A stretch of 64,000 nucleotides of DNA from Pholiota molesta (taxonomy: Eukaryota; Basidiomycota; Agaricomycetes; Agaricales; Strophariaceae): assembly GCA_014925825.1 (NCBI GenBank), contig JACGCK010000004.1:744001-808000 (forward strand). The letters are read 5' to 3'. Under the pieces are notes generated by a model. It did not search any database. It worked only from the letters and a program-made list of their open reading frames with translations, and was not told the origin of the DNA. The position numbers were made by a program, and so were the translations under genes. Positions within the stretch are counted from its first letter, which is position 1. Each line of letters starts with the position of its first letter. Positions 1 to 11,671 of this stretch are shown here, piece after piece.

Positions 1-229
1 GGGACGTCCGACAATGGATGGGAAGACTGTATAGTCAAGTTGTAAGACATGGGTTTATTAGGATGTTCAGAGTATGCGCACCATGTTCGGGGAAGTTGGA
101 GCCTGCGTAACCGACTTTCACGAACTGCGCAACAAGAAAGATGTTAGACAGAGCAAAGTAGCGCGACATTGAGGCTCAGAAACTCACTCCAGTTCCATTA
201 TCGACTACCAGAGGAACTTCCGATTCCAT
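1..229 (-). CDS. ARP2: Actin-related protein 2 (ARP2), 5' end, partial
   Basis: Arp2 is the actin-like subunit of the Arp2/3 complex, which nucleates branched actin at cortical patches during endocytosis. Three short exons can be read on the minus strand: 229-188 (start codon at 229, MESEVPLVVDNGTG), 124-82 (FVKVGYAGSNFPEH) and 26-1 (VFPSIVGRP, continuing off the left edge). Introns at 187-125 and 81-27 start GTGAGT and GTGCGC, end in AG, and restore phase exactly. The spliced N-terminus follows the Arp2 pattern: the VDNGTG phosphate loop, FVKVGYAG and FPSIVGRP. VKVGYAGSNFPEH separates Arp2 from conventional actin and Arp3. Only about 37 residues are visible. The promoter must lie in 230-778, between this gene and the P450 on the same strand. 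The gene is easily missed because no exon exceeds 45 bp. Confidence 0.9.
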
Positions 230-778
230 CCTTCAAAGTATACAAAATAGTAGAAGATTGAGTGTAACAGCACTCCCCTGTGATCGTGTTTATCGAAGTT
301 TGTCTATCTTCTCCTTATCGGGTGTCAATATCAATACGCGCCCACAGACTCCAGATCTGCTCGTGGTAAAGAGCAGCCAGGCGCTTCAAGCGTAATAAAA
401 GTGGATTTCAATCAGTTGAGAACAAAGTTCAAGTATGACAAGTACGATATAAAAAAGGCGTGTATTTGGATTGCATGTATTTCATTACGCATTCCTAGTA
501 AGTAGAGTACGACATATCAAAAATCAGTATATTCATCGTTGTACGGGCCATCAACTGAAAGTAAAAATGGAAGATAAATCGTGTAAAACCAAAAAAAATA
601 AAATCGTTTGAATGGGTCACATAGTTGCGAAACAAAATATAGGGAGATCAGAGCGGTATCAGGGATAGAAGCATCCGAGAGGTGAATACAGGTTCGATTT
701 TTTTCATAATCGCAGTTCCAACATCTGAAAATATATGTAGAATTGAATTGTTCAGCGGCCATATAATTCGGATAAGTA
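230..778. other. Intergenic: ARP2 upstream and P450 3' region
   Basis: No coding signal is seen on either strand. The stretch must hold the ARP2 promoter and the P450 3' UTR. An AT-rich patch with ataaaa near 395-400 and ATAAAAAA near 450 could be core promoter or polyadenylation sequence, but neither is decisive. Confidence 0.4.
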
Positions 779-2667
779 TCAGTCTTCTTTGGGAGAAACG
801 AAGGCGTGGAAGTGTCGTCCCCGATGGATAGGGACAAAGTATTCACGATAGCTGATGTTCTCAATTCTGAGCGTGGATGTGTCAGTCAAATTATGACGAA
901 AAATTTCAGTTAGAATATACATACGAAGGATTATCGGGGACAAGTTCTAGCTTTCTGAAGACGGTACCCAAAATTAAATAGAGTTCGCACCAGGCCAGAC
1001 TAAGACTGCGGTAAGAATAAAGGATAGAACGGATCTCGGGGAACTCACTTAATTCCCAAGCAACTTCGTGGTCCTTTGGAAAATGCGACCAAGTATTTTT
1101 CGAGTTCTGTCGAGTCTTCTTTCAGCCATCGCTCCGGCTGGAATGTCAGAGGATCCGGGAAGATATCTCCATTTTTATGTAATATGGTCGCACCCATGGA
1201 CACTACAGTCTGAATCAAGTCGTCTGTTAATGAATATACCACAGATTTATAGAAGCAAGATATCCTCACTCCAGCGGGAACAATAAATCCAGATATTTCA
1301 GCATCAGTCGGCCCAACGATACGAGGAAGGGGTGTCACGACACCATGTGCCATCCTCAACGACTCTTTAATTACTGCAGTCTGCGTAATAGTTGAGATGA
1401 GGTCAATTACCATAGAAGATGCAGAAAGGAGTGACTCACCAAATATGGTAATTTCTCCAGCGTCTCATAACCAATGGGGACGTCCTTTTCCGGCCATGCT
1501 TCCTTCAAAACGTGGAAGAGTTTCTGATGAACATCCTTATTGTTGAGAATGTGGTATGTTGCAACGGTGCAAGTGTTGCCGACGGTATCGCTCCCAGCAA
1601 AACGCATATAGAGACCCTCGTCCAAAAGCCATTCACGAGTGACGGGAGGAAGACGGAAGTTGTCGGGTTGAGGAGTTAAGAAATGGTGATAAATAGTCTC
1701 GTGGTCGGCATTCTGAAGCGAGGATGGGTCTTTCATGATGTCGTCGATCTGTTTACCCATTTGTTTGCGTTGCTGGAGGATGCCGACGGTGCTCGGTTTT
1801 AAGACAGAGGCAAAGCATTCAGGGACACCCAGAAGCAAGGTCTTTACAAGAGGAAGGTGTTTGAAGATCCAAATCATAGGAAGTGTCTGATCGATGGCAG
1901 CGAGAATATCGTTTTCGAAATTTGTGTAATCAAGGGCGTTAGAAGATCTTCCAAAGCAGTAAGAAGTGATGACTTCGAGACTAGTAGAACGGAAAGCGAG
2001 ATCCAAGTTGGCCGATTTCTTGGTATCATGGTATTCAAGCAGCCGGGAAACCAAGAGATCGATCTACCATCAAAAGACAATGAGAAATCGTAAGTAATAG
2101 AGAAAATGAAACTTACTTTTCCTTGAACGGTCTGCTCAAGTTTGAGAATGGCTCGTCTCGAAAAGAAGGGACCGATCAAATTTCGCCTCTGCGTCACTTC
2201 ATGGTGGTCGAACATGGCGAAAACGGATAGATCGGTGGCAAAGCAGGAATACATGTCAGGCTGCTTGGTATGGCGAGTCCCCATGCCATAGATGTCGTTG
2301 TAGGCTCGCGGGTCGCTAAAATGGAGCTAGAATTGTGAATGAGTATCTGCAATGGTGGCCAATAGATAAACGTTCTACCTCGTTGGGGGATACCCTTACA
2401 ACTGAGCCTAAGATTATTCAGATTCCGGAGCCGCTGTTCAAGACCATGCGACTTACCATAGCGAGCATGAAGGGATTCAATGTGCTCCGACCAACCACCG
2501 TCCTTGATAATATCATAGTATGCCCTGTACCACAAGGTCAAAGCGGCGATGGGAGGACCAGGATACTTTGATAAAGGGTGTCGATAAAGCCGGCTAACTG
2601 CTGTAGCGAATATTGTGACGAGGAGGCATAGAGTTGCAATAGCGAGAAGAAATTCGTTGGAGATCAT
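779..2667 (-). CDS. Cytochrome P450 monooxygenase, multi-exon
   Basis: A microsomal heme-thiolate monooxygenase; the substrate cannot be told. The start at 2667 gives MISNEFLLAIATLCLLV, a typical N-terminal membrane anchor, followed by a proline hinge (HPLSKYPGPP). In order the spliced protein shows VVRVSPNEL, the I-helix AGSDTVGNT, the K-helix KESLR (ExxR), PERW and the heme loop FSKGPRSCLGIN with the cysteine ligand. It ends after VPIHRGRHFHAFVSPKED with a stop at 779-781. At least seven introns interrupt it, including a split in the heme loop (AA|T making Asn) and one inside PAG|TVVSMGATILH. All splice phases that I checked are consistent, so the gene looks intact at about 500 residues. 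No other secondary-metabolism gene lies beside it. Confidence 0.93.
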
Positions 2668-5600
2668 GGCGTAAAATGGGGAGGTAAACCTTTGTAGATG
2701 AAGAATCACATTTCTGCGCCATATAAGTATGTGCCTTCGTCCAGATCCAGATTCCAGAGACGATACGTTATGTTTCAAAGAATCAAATCAGAGCAAGTTC
2801 AGCATCATCTTCAGTCCGGTGCCCATTCCAGCCCGATTCAAACAAAAGAAAACCTAGAATGATAGTATATCAAATCTCTCAAGGCAGTATTCTCCTCCAA
2901 GCGAATCACAGGATGACGAAGAAAAATAGGCGGAAATCGCGTGAACGACCTCTCCGGCATAGAATCTGCAGAGATGACCACACATGAACACATCCAGTAC
3001 ACCAGCTAGGGTCAAGGAATGCCATTGCTTTTGTTCAGGGAATTCAAATCACCAGAATTATGGGGCCTCCTGATCTGGAAAGTCCATGTCCACCGGACTC
3101 ATCCAAACTTGAACCCATACCATTTTACAGAGAGGTATAAGATTCCGTTTTGGTATAGCAGCGTGATAGTCACCGAGAAAGCCTGCAGAGACTAAATCTA
3201 TAAAAGTACAAGTCAGACTTGGAAGCATTTAGGTAGCCCGTAGAGTTCGAAGTTGACAATTGGAGGGAAGTTTGTGTGTGCATTTGAAAATTCCAAGCGT
3301 ATACCAACGGTAAGCAAGGACAAACAACTGTCGGCCTCGGGCCGCCAGAACTATGTGGACTTCAACATTGCGACCCTCATGGGACCCTCATCGCTTCATA
3401 CACATTCAACACGTTATGTAGTCCTCGGCCATGGGAACATATTTCCGCGCCCGGGAATGGTCTCCGATTCTGGTTATCTCAGAAATGAAGGCAAGCGTTG
3501 AGGTGCGCCTCATGTTCTTGAATCTATATGCATGCAGCTCAAAAGCAGGATTTGGCACCAGGTACTAAGTAGTAGGGTCGCAACGACAATGACTTCCATA
3601 CTGCGCGGAATTTTAACAAATATGACATGATTGATAATCTAATCGCGCTTAGAGGTTTTGTATCGACTTCGTTACTCCAATTCCAACAACGCAAGTGGCA
3701 CAATATGGTCCATGTGCACATATCCATCCTCCACCGGCGAGGCTAACTATAAAATAATCAATATCAGGGAAGGCTACGGAACAGCGGAAGTCCCTAATGA
3801 CACTTCGTGTCGACTGGAAATGTGAGACATTAAAAGGGCGTGGAATCGCGCTCAGGCTGGTGGTGCCTTCAGGGGATGTCGGGACGTGCGACCATCCGCA
3901 CGATAACAATCTCATAGGACCAAGAGTAGTTGTGCATTGCGTGTCTGTTTGGTTCGAATATTCTGCTTTCTATTGCTTCTGCAAACATGCACGAGTCGCT
4001 ATTTCTCCTTTTATTTGGCTCGTCCTTCCCTGTGTGACCAATGACGGGAATACATTTATTTGAGCTTCCAGAAAGCTTTGAACATATGTTACGAAATCTT
4101 TAGTTGCAGGTGGCGGAGGAGATCTATGCCGCAGACACGAAAGCAATGTAATGTATCCAGGATAGTGGCATCGAAGCTATATTTATCTTACCCGCCTTCG
4201 AGAATATTTATTGGAACTATCTGTCTGTAGGGGTTGCCTTTTAATCACGAAACCTTTATGCAAAGAGATAGAGAAAGTAACTGGTCGCACGTTCTATTGT
4301 CAGCATCGAAGTATTTGCCGTCTGCAGAAGTCAGCAATTACACTATTATCTTATCAGTGCGCTCGATCGCAGACAGCCCTGCGTGGGCTGTCAGATCAAA
4401 GCCCTGTAAACTAGCCTTGCTGGGGCTCTTCTGTCGGTGAGCTGGATTCATTGCATTACGCCGCTTAGAATTCAAAATGTGGATGGTGGGCGTGAACTAT
4501 ATGGCTGAAAGAAGACTCCCGAGTAACCTTTGATAACTGTAAGCCATTCGTGGCACCAAAGGGATATAACGGATGTTTATCAGAAGAGAATTGGTATTAT
4601 CTTGTTCGATATAGCTGCTTTTAGTAGTACCTTTTACTGCAGGCTGTGTAGACTAGATTTCTACGCTGGGCGGGAGATTAAACTATTCAACACCACAGTT
4701 CATTTCCAGCATGCGCGCAGATGCCAGTACTTTTAATGGTTAGGCATACTATTTCACAAACGCAGGAGTACACAATCAAGGATGCGTAATGTATTGCAAA
4801 CCAGAGGTGCCACAGGTATGCAAAGCAGCCCTGCCACAGATCAATTTTCCTTACTTAAGTGGTGTGTATGATTATGCAAGGTGTTTTTATAGTAAAGAAT
4901 CATTAGTGGACGCTGAAAATGTCGAATTTGAGAGATTAGGCAGACTCAGCGTACTGACCTGCCCATGACGTGCTATCTCCTTTTATAGTACTTTGACCCT
5001 AGGAACACGCAAGAATTCTTTTCCTTTAGTCTATTCTCCCGAGGTGCTCTAGAGCCGCGGATAGGGGATAGATAATCCTTTTCATATCATAGAAATTTCT
5101 CTGATAATTTGTATTGTATGTATCACACTGAAGTCTCGTAATTCGTCTCTTGCTAATCCGTGAGCGCCTAATTTGAAAGATAGGATAGAGTCCTGTTCAT
5201 TGTTCCTCCACCTGGATGCAAAAGGATACTTTGCGCAATATATTTGTAATTCAAAGCTGGGTTGCTATCTAGAAGCAAATCGAATTAGTCGACTCAATTT
5301 GCTGTAATAGCGTCGTATTAACTTGAAGTAGCGGTCGTATTGAAGATTGATTCGAGTTGAAAGATGCTCATCCCGGAAGAAGAAGCGAATAAGGTTATGG
5401 AATGAATATGCAGCACACCAGTTGGATTCGGACCTTGTGAATTCTGGAGCTTTGTACCCTAGAATGTAGTCCCGTTTCAAAGCTCCCATTATCGCTAACA
5501 GCCGGTGATGCGTATGCGCGCACCACGCGCGTCAGGTGCGTGCTTAAGTAAGACAATGAGAGGACGCCACTGTGGGAAAATGATGGGGTACCTGGCCGTG

Positions 5601-5775
5601 AAGCTGAGCTGTATCGTCTGGGGTTGTCGTGCACCCAGCTCTGCCGTCCCGTTGTCCTTCCTTTCTTCTTTCAATCGCGTCTGGGATACTCAACTTTCGC
5701 TTTTCACGACACACTCACGATAAATTGTCTCTTCTACCAGCAAAATTTCCTCCAGAATCCAAATTCCCACATGCT
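2668..5775. other. 3.1-kb stretch without a recognisable gene
   Basis: I read both strands for spliced genes and recognised none. Open frames here are short (under 90 codons), overlap each other and resemble no family I know. The first part must carry the P450 promoter. A TATAAAAG box lies at about 3199 on the plus strand, but no coding sequence follows it clearly. The end should contain the promoter of the vezatin-like gene. A small perfect hairpin (CAGCCC TGCGT GGGCTG) lies near 4374-4390. Decayed repeat DNA or a non-coding transcript would both fit. Confidence 0.4.
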
Positions 5776-8683
5776 ATGGCCCAAGCACTATTTGAAGAAC
5801 ATCCTCTGGAGGAATATTTGCGAGGTCCGTGGTTTCATGAATAGACATGGCGGATTTCTCACCCACTAGTTCTCGTAGAGTCGGGTGAATTTCCGCTGCT
5901 AATGCCCGGTACATCATCCGAGCTGGAGCAGGAACTAGATCCAAATTTTGGTCTGTTTGACGACACATCAGACGAACTCCTAGCAGATTGGTGTCCTCCA
6001 ATATTTCTACAGTTTCTTGAAGTGAGGTTCTTTAAATTTGTGGCGCTTTCATGCAAATCCTATCTTGCACATCACCCATTCTATTGTGGCTACATATTAA
6101 ACTCGACAGCACGCTAATAACTACTGCTTTTAGCTTCTTCAATCAGCAGCCGCTCTGCCTAAATCCCAGAGTACCTCCTCAAAGTCTTTTGTTGAACGTT
6201 TCAAGTACAATGTGATATCATCGTCATTACTAGAACTCTCCCTTCCGACCCTACATCACGAACGAATTCGTCGTTCACCGCATATCCCTGGCACGCTCGG
6301 CCATAGCAGAGCATCTAGTATGGATCTCGATCGTCCGGTTTCACCATCATCCACACCTTTATCATCTGAACCGTCTTATGGCTCAATATCCCTCGCCGCT
6401 CTCTTGACTGCCATATTTTTTAGCATTGGATACCATTCTCTTGCCCTCATCTCTATGATAGCAGCCTTATTTTTTGTGTACACTGTTATTTCTACGACCG
6501 AGACGTCCAAACACGACATGACCTCTGTAAGTTGTTTGTTTCTCATTTTCCAAGACGTGAAACTCATTCTCCGTCCAGTCTCTTAATGCCCTTGATGACC
6601 TGGTAGCTGCGAATGATACATGGGACTCCGTCGTTCAAGACGCCATGACTTTCCTAGATAACGAAGATAATAAGTGCGTGCGAGTACCAAGATCTTGGTG
6701 CAATAAAATTCTCACTTATTTTATAAAGTCTTCATCGCAGCTCCAGAGATCCATCCTCACCATCTCCCATCCGTGTTGCCCTCCACTCTTGTTTACAAAT
6801 GACGCATACACAATGCGACAACGTTCGCCACCTTTTTTCCGCTTTGACTTCTCCAACGCACTTGTCCCAACTTTCGGAAATGTATGCACCACCATCTCCA
6901 GCCTATTCTGCCTTCGATACCAGTCCCAGACCGCTCTCGATATCCTCACCACATCCAACCTCACCACCGACTTCGCAGTCGATCACTCCTCAAAATAAAC
7001 GATCCACTTGGAACGGCTCGTACTCCAGTCTTGCGTTCTCTGGAAGCCCGACAAAGTCGATCTATAGAAGACGTCAAAGACGCCAGTCTAACCTACTGGA
7101 CGTGTTTCAACCTCGAATCAATAGCGCGCCGACAAGTCCTTTCGTTGGCACATCACTCCCAGCCCAAAACGAGAACCGATGAACCCGTCCTCGATGAACT
7201 GGGTAGCAGCACGACAAATCAATTTCCATCCCTTCCTGCCCACTTTGGGGCAGCTGCCCTGGATCTACAGCGAAAGCGGAGAAGTGGCGGCATGGAAGCC
7301 TTTCGAACACCGCCTGCGAACTATTTTTCAGCCGATCTTCGTAGTCCTCCAAGCGCACGCAGCAGTCTATTCACCTCTGCGTCCAAATTCACCAATGTGC
7401 AACCTTCACGACACCCGTTATTATATTCGTCGTTAAACCACTCCTTACAAGGCGCCTTGGCCGCAAAGCGGTATGCATGTTCGCACCTGCTTGCATTGCG
7501 ATTTGGCGACGAAGAGGATGAAGGATATTGGGAAGACGTGCGCAGCGTTATGGGCTTGTTGAGTAGTGCGCTCATCGATAGCTTCTCTATGCTGACAGAG
7601 GCTCTTGTCGAAATGGAGCAACAGAATCTGCGAGATTCAAATCCGACACCCGTCATGGCTAATTTCGACACGTCGGAGGGTGACCTGGATAATCTAGTGC
7701 ACACGGACGAAGATAACGCTGCTAAATGGCAGAAATCTGCCAATAGAGTATCGTTCGCGCCCATGCCAAGCACCATGTCTCGCTTCGCAGCTCACATCGC
7801 AGCTATCTCATCCGCATTAGAGGATGCAAGGGAGCATCTCGACCAATGTGTTTCTGCTCTCAAAGAGGATCCATCATCCTCTACCAACTCTTCGCCTTTG
7901 AAGAGGCTACGACACTCAAGATCGGCATCCACGATGTTGTCGACAGGTCCGGATGTGGAAGAATCGCAGGCCCTACAAGCTTACGAACGTTTAAGACGTG
8001 AACTTGGCTTGGCCTTGAGAGAATGCGAGCGGGGTAGAGGCCGGTTATTGGACATCATCAATCCGCCCATCGTACCCAGTGATGAAGAGGAAGAATTCGA
8101 TGACTTGCCAGGTCTTGGACACGACGCAAGTGATGATTCGGATAAAGCGGACCCCGCGTCGCCTTACGACGATGAAGCAGAGGCAGCGGCACTCGCAGCG
8201 GCCAATGGCTTCCGGCCTTCCGTTGTCAATGCAGAAGGCGTCGAAGCCGAGGGGGCCTTAATCGACGATGCCACTCCGCATCTCCTGCTGGCGACATCGA
8301 CCCAACATCTCCCCTTACCTGGAATTGAAGAGGTGTTCGAGGCTGATACAGGCGCCAAGGCGGCGTTCTCGCGGGAACGGTCGAGGCTTTCACGAGAGGA
8401 GCGCATCAAGATCGCTAAAGCGCGAAGAGAGAGTGGGATGGGCTTGAGCATCGGTCTAGGGGCGACTACTGCGCTCGGAGAAGAGGCTGCAACGGGCAGC
8501 TTGGGAGGCGTGGAGAAATGGGGACCGGGGGGAGAGGTCGTGCAAGAGCTAAAAGACGTGATTTGGAAGGTCGGCGAACGGCGGCGCAAGATGACTACCG
8601 CCCCGCCGAGCAGTCAGGTCGATGTGCCCTCAGAGGCGCCTCCAGAGCCTACTCAGCCGGCCGATACATTGGAGAGCCTATAA
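5776..8683 (+). CDS. Vezatin/Inp2-like membrane protein (putative myosin-binding)
   Basis: Vezatin and yeast Inp2 are membrane receptors that bind myosin; Inp2 links peroxisomes to the class V motor. The gene starts at 5776 (MAQALFEEHPLEEYLR). Exons at about 5776-5824, 5879-6021, 6134-6526, 6579-6673 and from 6741 join in phase. Residues of the third exon form a membrane segment pair (SLAALLTAIFFSIGYHSLAL, then ISMIAALFFVYTVIS), as in vezatin. Later come a serine/proline-rich stretch, then the block KRYACSHLLALRFGDE...YWEDVRSVMGLLSSALIDSF and long helices with acidic patches, which resemble the myosin-binding region. The product would have about 850-870 residues. Around 7165-7180 the frame changes (...LPAQNENR then TDEPVLDELG) with no convincing intron, so sequence errors are suspected. 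The family call rests on layout and one motif block. Confidence 0.6.
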
Positions 8684-9261
8684 TAATAAGCCCTTCCGTT
8701 TGTCCAGTCAGTGACTCTTATTTTTATACCTGTTTATGGAAGCACTTTTTTGTGTCTTTTTACCTACCCATCACATTTTTATACCACATTAGCGATTGCA
8801 GACATACCAGTCCAGCCAAATCACTTTATCGTCGCTATGTACATACTCAAAACATTTACGCTCATTTTTAGTAGAAATTTTTGTCATTCGTCGAGAGAGT
8901 GGCATTCCCATAACTGTCTTTACAATTATATTACTTCATTACATCTAATAATTTCGTGTAATTCTTGTTGACAGAATATCGTTGTTCTTTCGTAGCTGTA
9001 GACGTACTTGACTGTCCACGAGTACTACTTAAGGACAACCGTTTGAGAAACATGGTTTTAGAATACTGCTACTTGACTCAGGAGGCAGACGCGTGTGACG
9101 CGTCGCGTCTTTCCGGCACGTGTGTGGTGCCAAGCCTGAGCAAATACCGCGTGTTGAACGCGTCGCGAACGCATGTCACAAATTACTAATTGTTCGATGA
9201 GTGGTCTGTGCCACCATTCGCCTCTATTTTTTCTCCAGTCTCATTTGGCCATTCTCCGTCC
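8684..9261. promoter_or_regulatory. Intergenic with three MCB-like ACGCGT boxes upstream of the RING gene
   Basis: The left half is AT-rich 3' flank of the vezatin-like gene. Three exact ACGCGT hexamers lie at 9089-9094, 9098-9103 and 9158-9163, each within or beside CGCG-rich sequence, 100-175 bp before the start codon of the downstream RING gene. ACGCGT is the MluI cell-cycle box recognised by MBF (Mbp1/Swi6) in yeasts. G1/S control is therefore an inference. Confidence 0.45.
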
Positions 9262-10696
9262 ATGCCTGCAGCCCACTGCGCGATCTGCTTGAACCATTTC
9301 CCCATTGATGCAGACAAGCCCGAGTTTCTTATATTTCCCTGTGGTAAGCACTATATGGACGTGATGTTCAATATTTGGCGAACACATCAAAGGGGTCTAA
9401 ACCCGGGACATTTTCTGATTTTTATTTCTCAGGTCATGGATTCTGTGTACGATGTACAGATCAACTGTTTTCTCAAAGACGGACGACATGTCCAACTTGT
9501 CGGAAAGACATCCGCAAAGCTGATGGCCATCCCGTATACCTAGAACTTGTCGACAAGAATACTGTCTATGCTAGGACTGTCATTGAAGGATTGGATCAGA
9601 TGGGCCCCAATACACCATTAGGGAGTGTGCAAAAGGCGAGTCTCAAACTGGAGAAGGCCATTACGACCGCCCCACAGGACACTGGTACTACGCTGGTATG
9701 TTCGCCTTGAGACGTATCCATTTACAGATCTGATAAAACATCTACATACTCCCTTACTCTGAAGTCAGCCATTATGAAGGCTCTTGAAGAATTCAACACT
9801 CGTATTATCCCTTGCTTCGAAATGGCGGAAAAATACAAGCAGGAAATCAAGACACTACAGGAAAATTACTACAGTCCGATCAAGACAAGCAGTGTTTGAA
9901 CTCCCGACTAACGGAAGCCGAAGGTTGGAAAAAAGAGAATGCTCGTCTCAGGAACACCGTTACCAGAATCAGGTCTGAAAGAGAAACGGCGCTCCAGCTA
10001 GCCGAACAAGCGAAAGACGAGACAGAAAAGGCTCGTAGCAGTGCGGAGAGTTATAAAACAAAGTTGGACGAATTAGAGGTCGAAAACAACAACTTTAGAA
10101 CTACGATCTCGAGACACATTGAGCAGGTTAGCAAGTGTTTCAAGTTCTTTTTTTTTCGAACGTCTACTCATTTGAAGCATTTACAGGCTCGAAAACGGCG
10201 AGCTAAATACGACGAAGTCGTCAAGGAGCGTGATGCGCTGAGAGAACGACAACGAGTAAAGGAGATTCAAAAACACAAAATTCAATGCGCGTAAGCTTTC
10301 CTAATATGCTGGCAAGCGACGCAACATTCAAGTTATTCCTAGTATTCTGAATCTTCTGCGTACGAATACGAGGCCGACTGCTCCAGCCACGAGAGTTCCG
10401 GGATTCACAGTATTCAGCAGATCATAATGACATCTCCATCTCGGTCAAATCAACGGGCCTATCCAGATGGAACGACGTGCAACTTGATTTCCAGGGCATG
10501 CCCCTCCCACGTTTGGATCAGATTGGCAACTCAGTGGATCAACTTCCCGAGCTACGAAAAAACGTGCAGTGTCTGGCATGGCGGTTGCAATCACCGTCGC
10601 GTCGCCAGTTCATTTCCTATCATGTTAGATCCCAAGGGACATCCAATCAAACCTGTGCAATTGGGACCTAGGACTATCTTGCATGTAGGACGCTGA
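9262..10696 (+). CDS. RING-finger/coiled-coil protein, frame broken
   Basis: Probable E3 ubiquitin ligase of the C3HC4 type. Exon 1 starts at 9262 (MPAAHCAICLNHFP...FPC) and an intron at 9343-9432 splits the RING exactly at CG|GHGFC. The second half reads CVRCTDQLF...TCPTCRKDI. A long coiled coil follows (LTEAEGWKKENARLRN and on to DEVVKERDALRERQR), then a C-terminal tail with MLDPKGHPIKPVQLGPRT ending at 10696. Frame breaks lie near 9862-9865 (AAAA; one more A would join KTLQE to LLQSDQDK) and near 10606-10612. The first could instead be a 59-bp intron from GTATTATC to CTACAG, which also restores frame. The frame between 10344 and 10420 is unresolved. A relative lies at 13435-14456. Confidence 0.72.
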
Positions 10697-10965
10697 AGGG
10701 TGCCAACAATTCTCGTCATTTATAGCCATGGCACTATATTTTTGTGCAAAAACATAGCAATGGCAAGGTCAAAGCATTCTCATAGATGCCCGATAGTCGC
10801 GAATGCGTAGCGAGAGATGTTCGGATCAGATGTACTCAATGACGCGAAATTATTCCTGGTGTCTTTTCTCAATGAAAAAATTCATGCGCATACGTAGACA
10901 TGCCATAGAGGGAAGGTAGCATAGATAGCATGGTGGACGAAACGAATGAAATATGGGTGATGGGT

Positions 10966-11671
10966 TTATTTCTAAACCGCAGTTAGTTAGTTATGCAGAA
11001 GAGAATTGTAATAACAGTGATACGCACAAGGATAATACCATCGAAGCGCTGCTTGAACCAAGCCATCGTATCCTCCTTCTTGATACGGTGCGAGAAGCCG
11101 ATTCTCGCCTTCGCCTGCCTCCGTCTCGCCACCCGTGCACCTGGGCGACCCATCACGACGTAGAAATCCATACCGAAGATACCAATGCCGGGGTCGTAAC
11201 GAGCACCCAAGTCGATGTGCTCCTGGATTCCGAAACCGAAGTTTCCGGTCTCCGAGAAGTTCTTGCGCCTCAGCTCGTACTCCTTCACTTTCAAGCCACG
11301 CTCCAAGATCTCCTCAGCCTTGGGTCCGCGGATAGTGACGTGCACAGCAATCTTCTCATTACGACGGATACCGAATGTTCGGACGGTGTAGCGGGCTTTT
11401 GAGGTGACGGGGGTTTGACCGGTAAGTTGCTCAAGGACTTTGGAGGCACGAGTCAAGCGATCTCCAGATTCACCGACGGAGATGTCTAGTAGAAGCAATA
11501 GAACGCTCGGTCAAGGGTTCCCCCTGGATAATGAGCTATTGAACGCACTGATCACGAGCTTCTCAATGCGAGGCTCCTTCATGACATTGGTAGGCGTCGT
11601 CTTTTGGTCGGCCTAAAGAGGTCATAAATTAATGCATTCTGGGACGTCGTAAGGGCCTGCTCACTGACCAT
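10966..11671 (-). CDS. RPL11: 60S ribosomal protein uL5 (L11)
   Basis: uL5 sits in the central protuberance of the large subunit and is delivered with 5S rRNA and uL18. The coding part of exon 1 is just the ATG (11671-11669), followed by intron GTCAGTGAGC...TTTAG. Exon 2 gives [20 protein letters not shown], and the next begins [14 protein letters not shown]. The body contains [55 protein letters not shown] and [16 protein letters not shown], all diagnostic. A last intron (GTGCGTATC...CTAACTAACTGCGGTTTAG) leaves a terminal exon of six bases, AAATAA, at 10966-10971. Length is about 170 residues, normal for the family. An upstream reading to the stop at 10983 would add an unlikely intron-encoded tail ([10 protein letters not shown]). 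Confidence 0.96.

Noticed and set aside
1600..1625. P450 I-helix AGSDTV lacks the second Thr/Ser of the usual AGxDT(T/S)
   Set aside because: The acid-alcohol pair Asp-Thr is present and V at the next place occurs in other fungal P450s, so loss of activity is not implied.
779..2667. P450 as part of a secondary-metabolite cluster
   Set aside because: Neighbours are ARP2 on one side and a gene-free stretch on the other; no synthase, transporter or tailoring gene is nearby.
3649..3915. Peptide ending region CATCVVG... considered as a mating-pheromone precursor (CaaX)
   Set aside because: The cysteine motif is not at a C-terminus and no short precursor frame with a stop after CaaX exists.
3940..3965. 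ggttcgaat resembling a tRNA B box
   Set aside because: No matching A box, acceptor stem or anticodon arm could be built around it.
9801..9860. 59-bp GT-AG intron as an alternative to a frameshift in the first RING gene
   Set aside because: It restores frame, but it would remove a good coiled-coil segment (MKALEEFNTRIIPCFEMAEK) and all other breaks in the region fit missing bases; kept only as an alternative.
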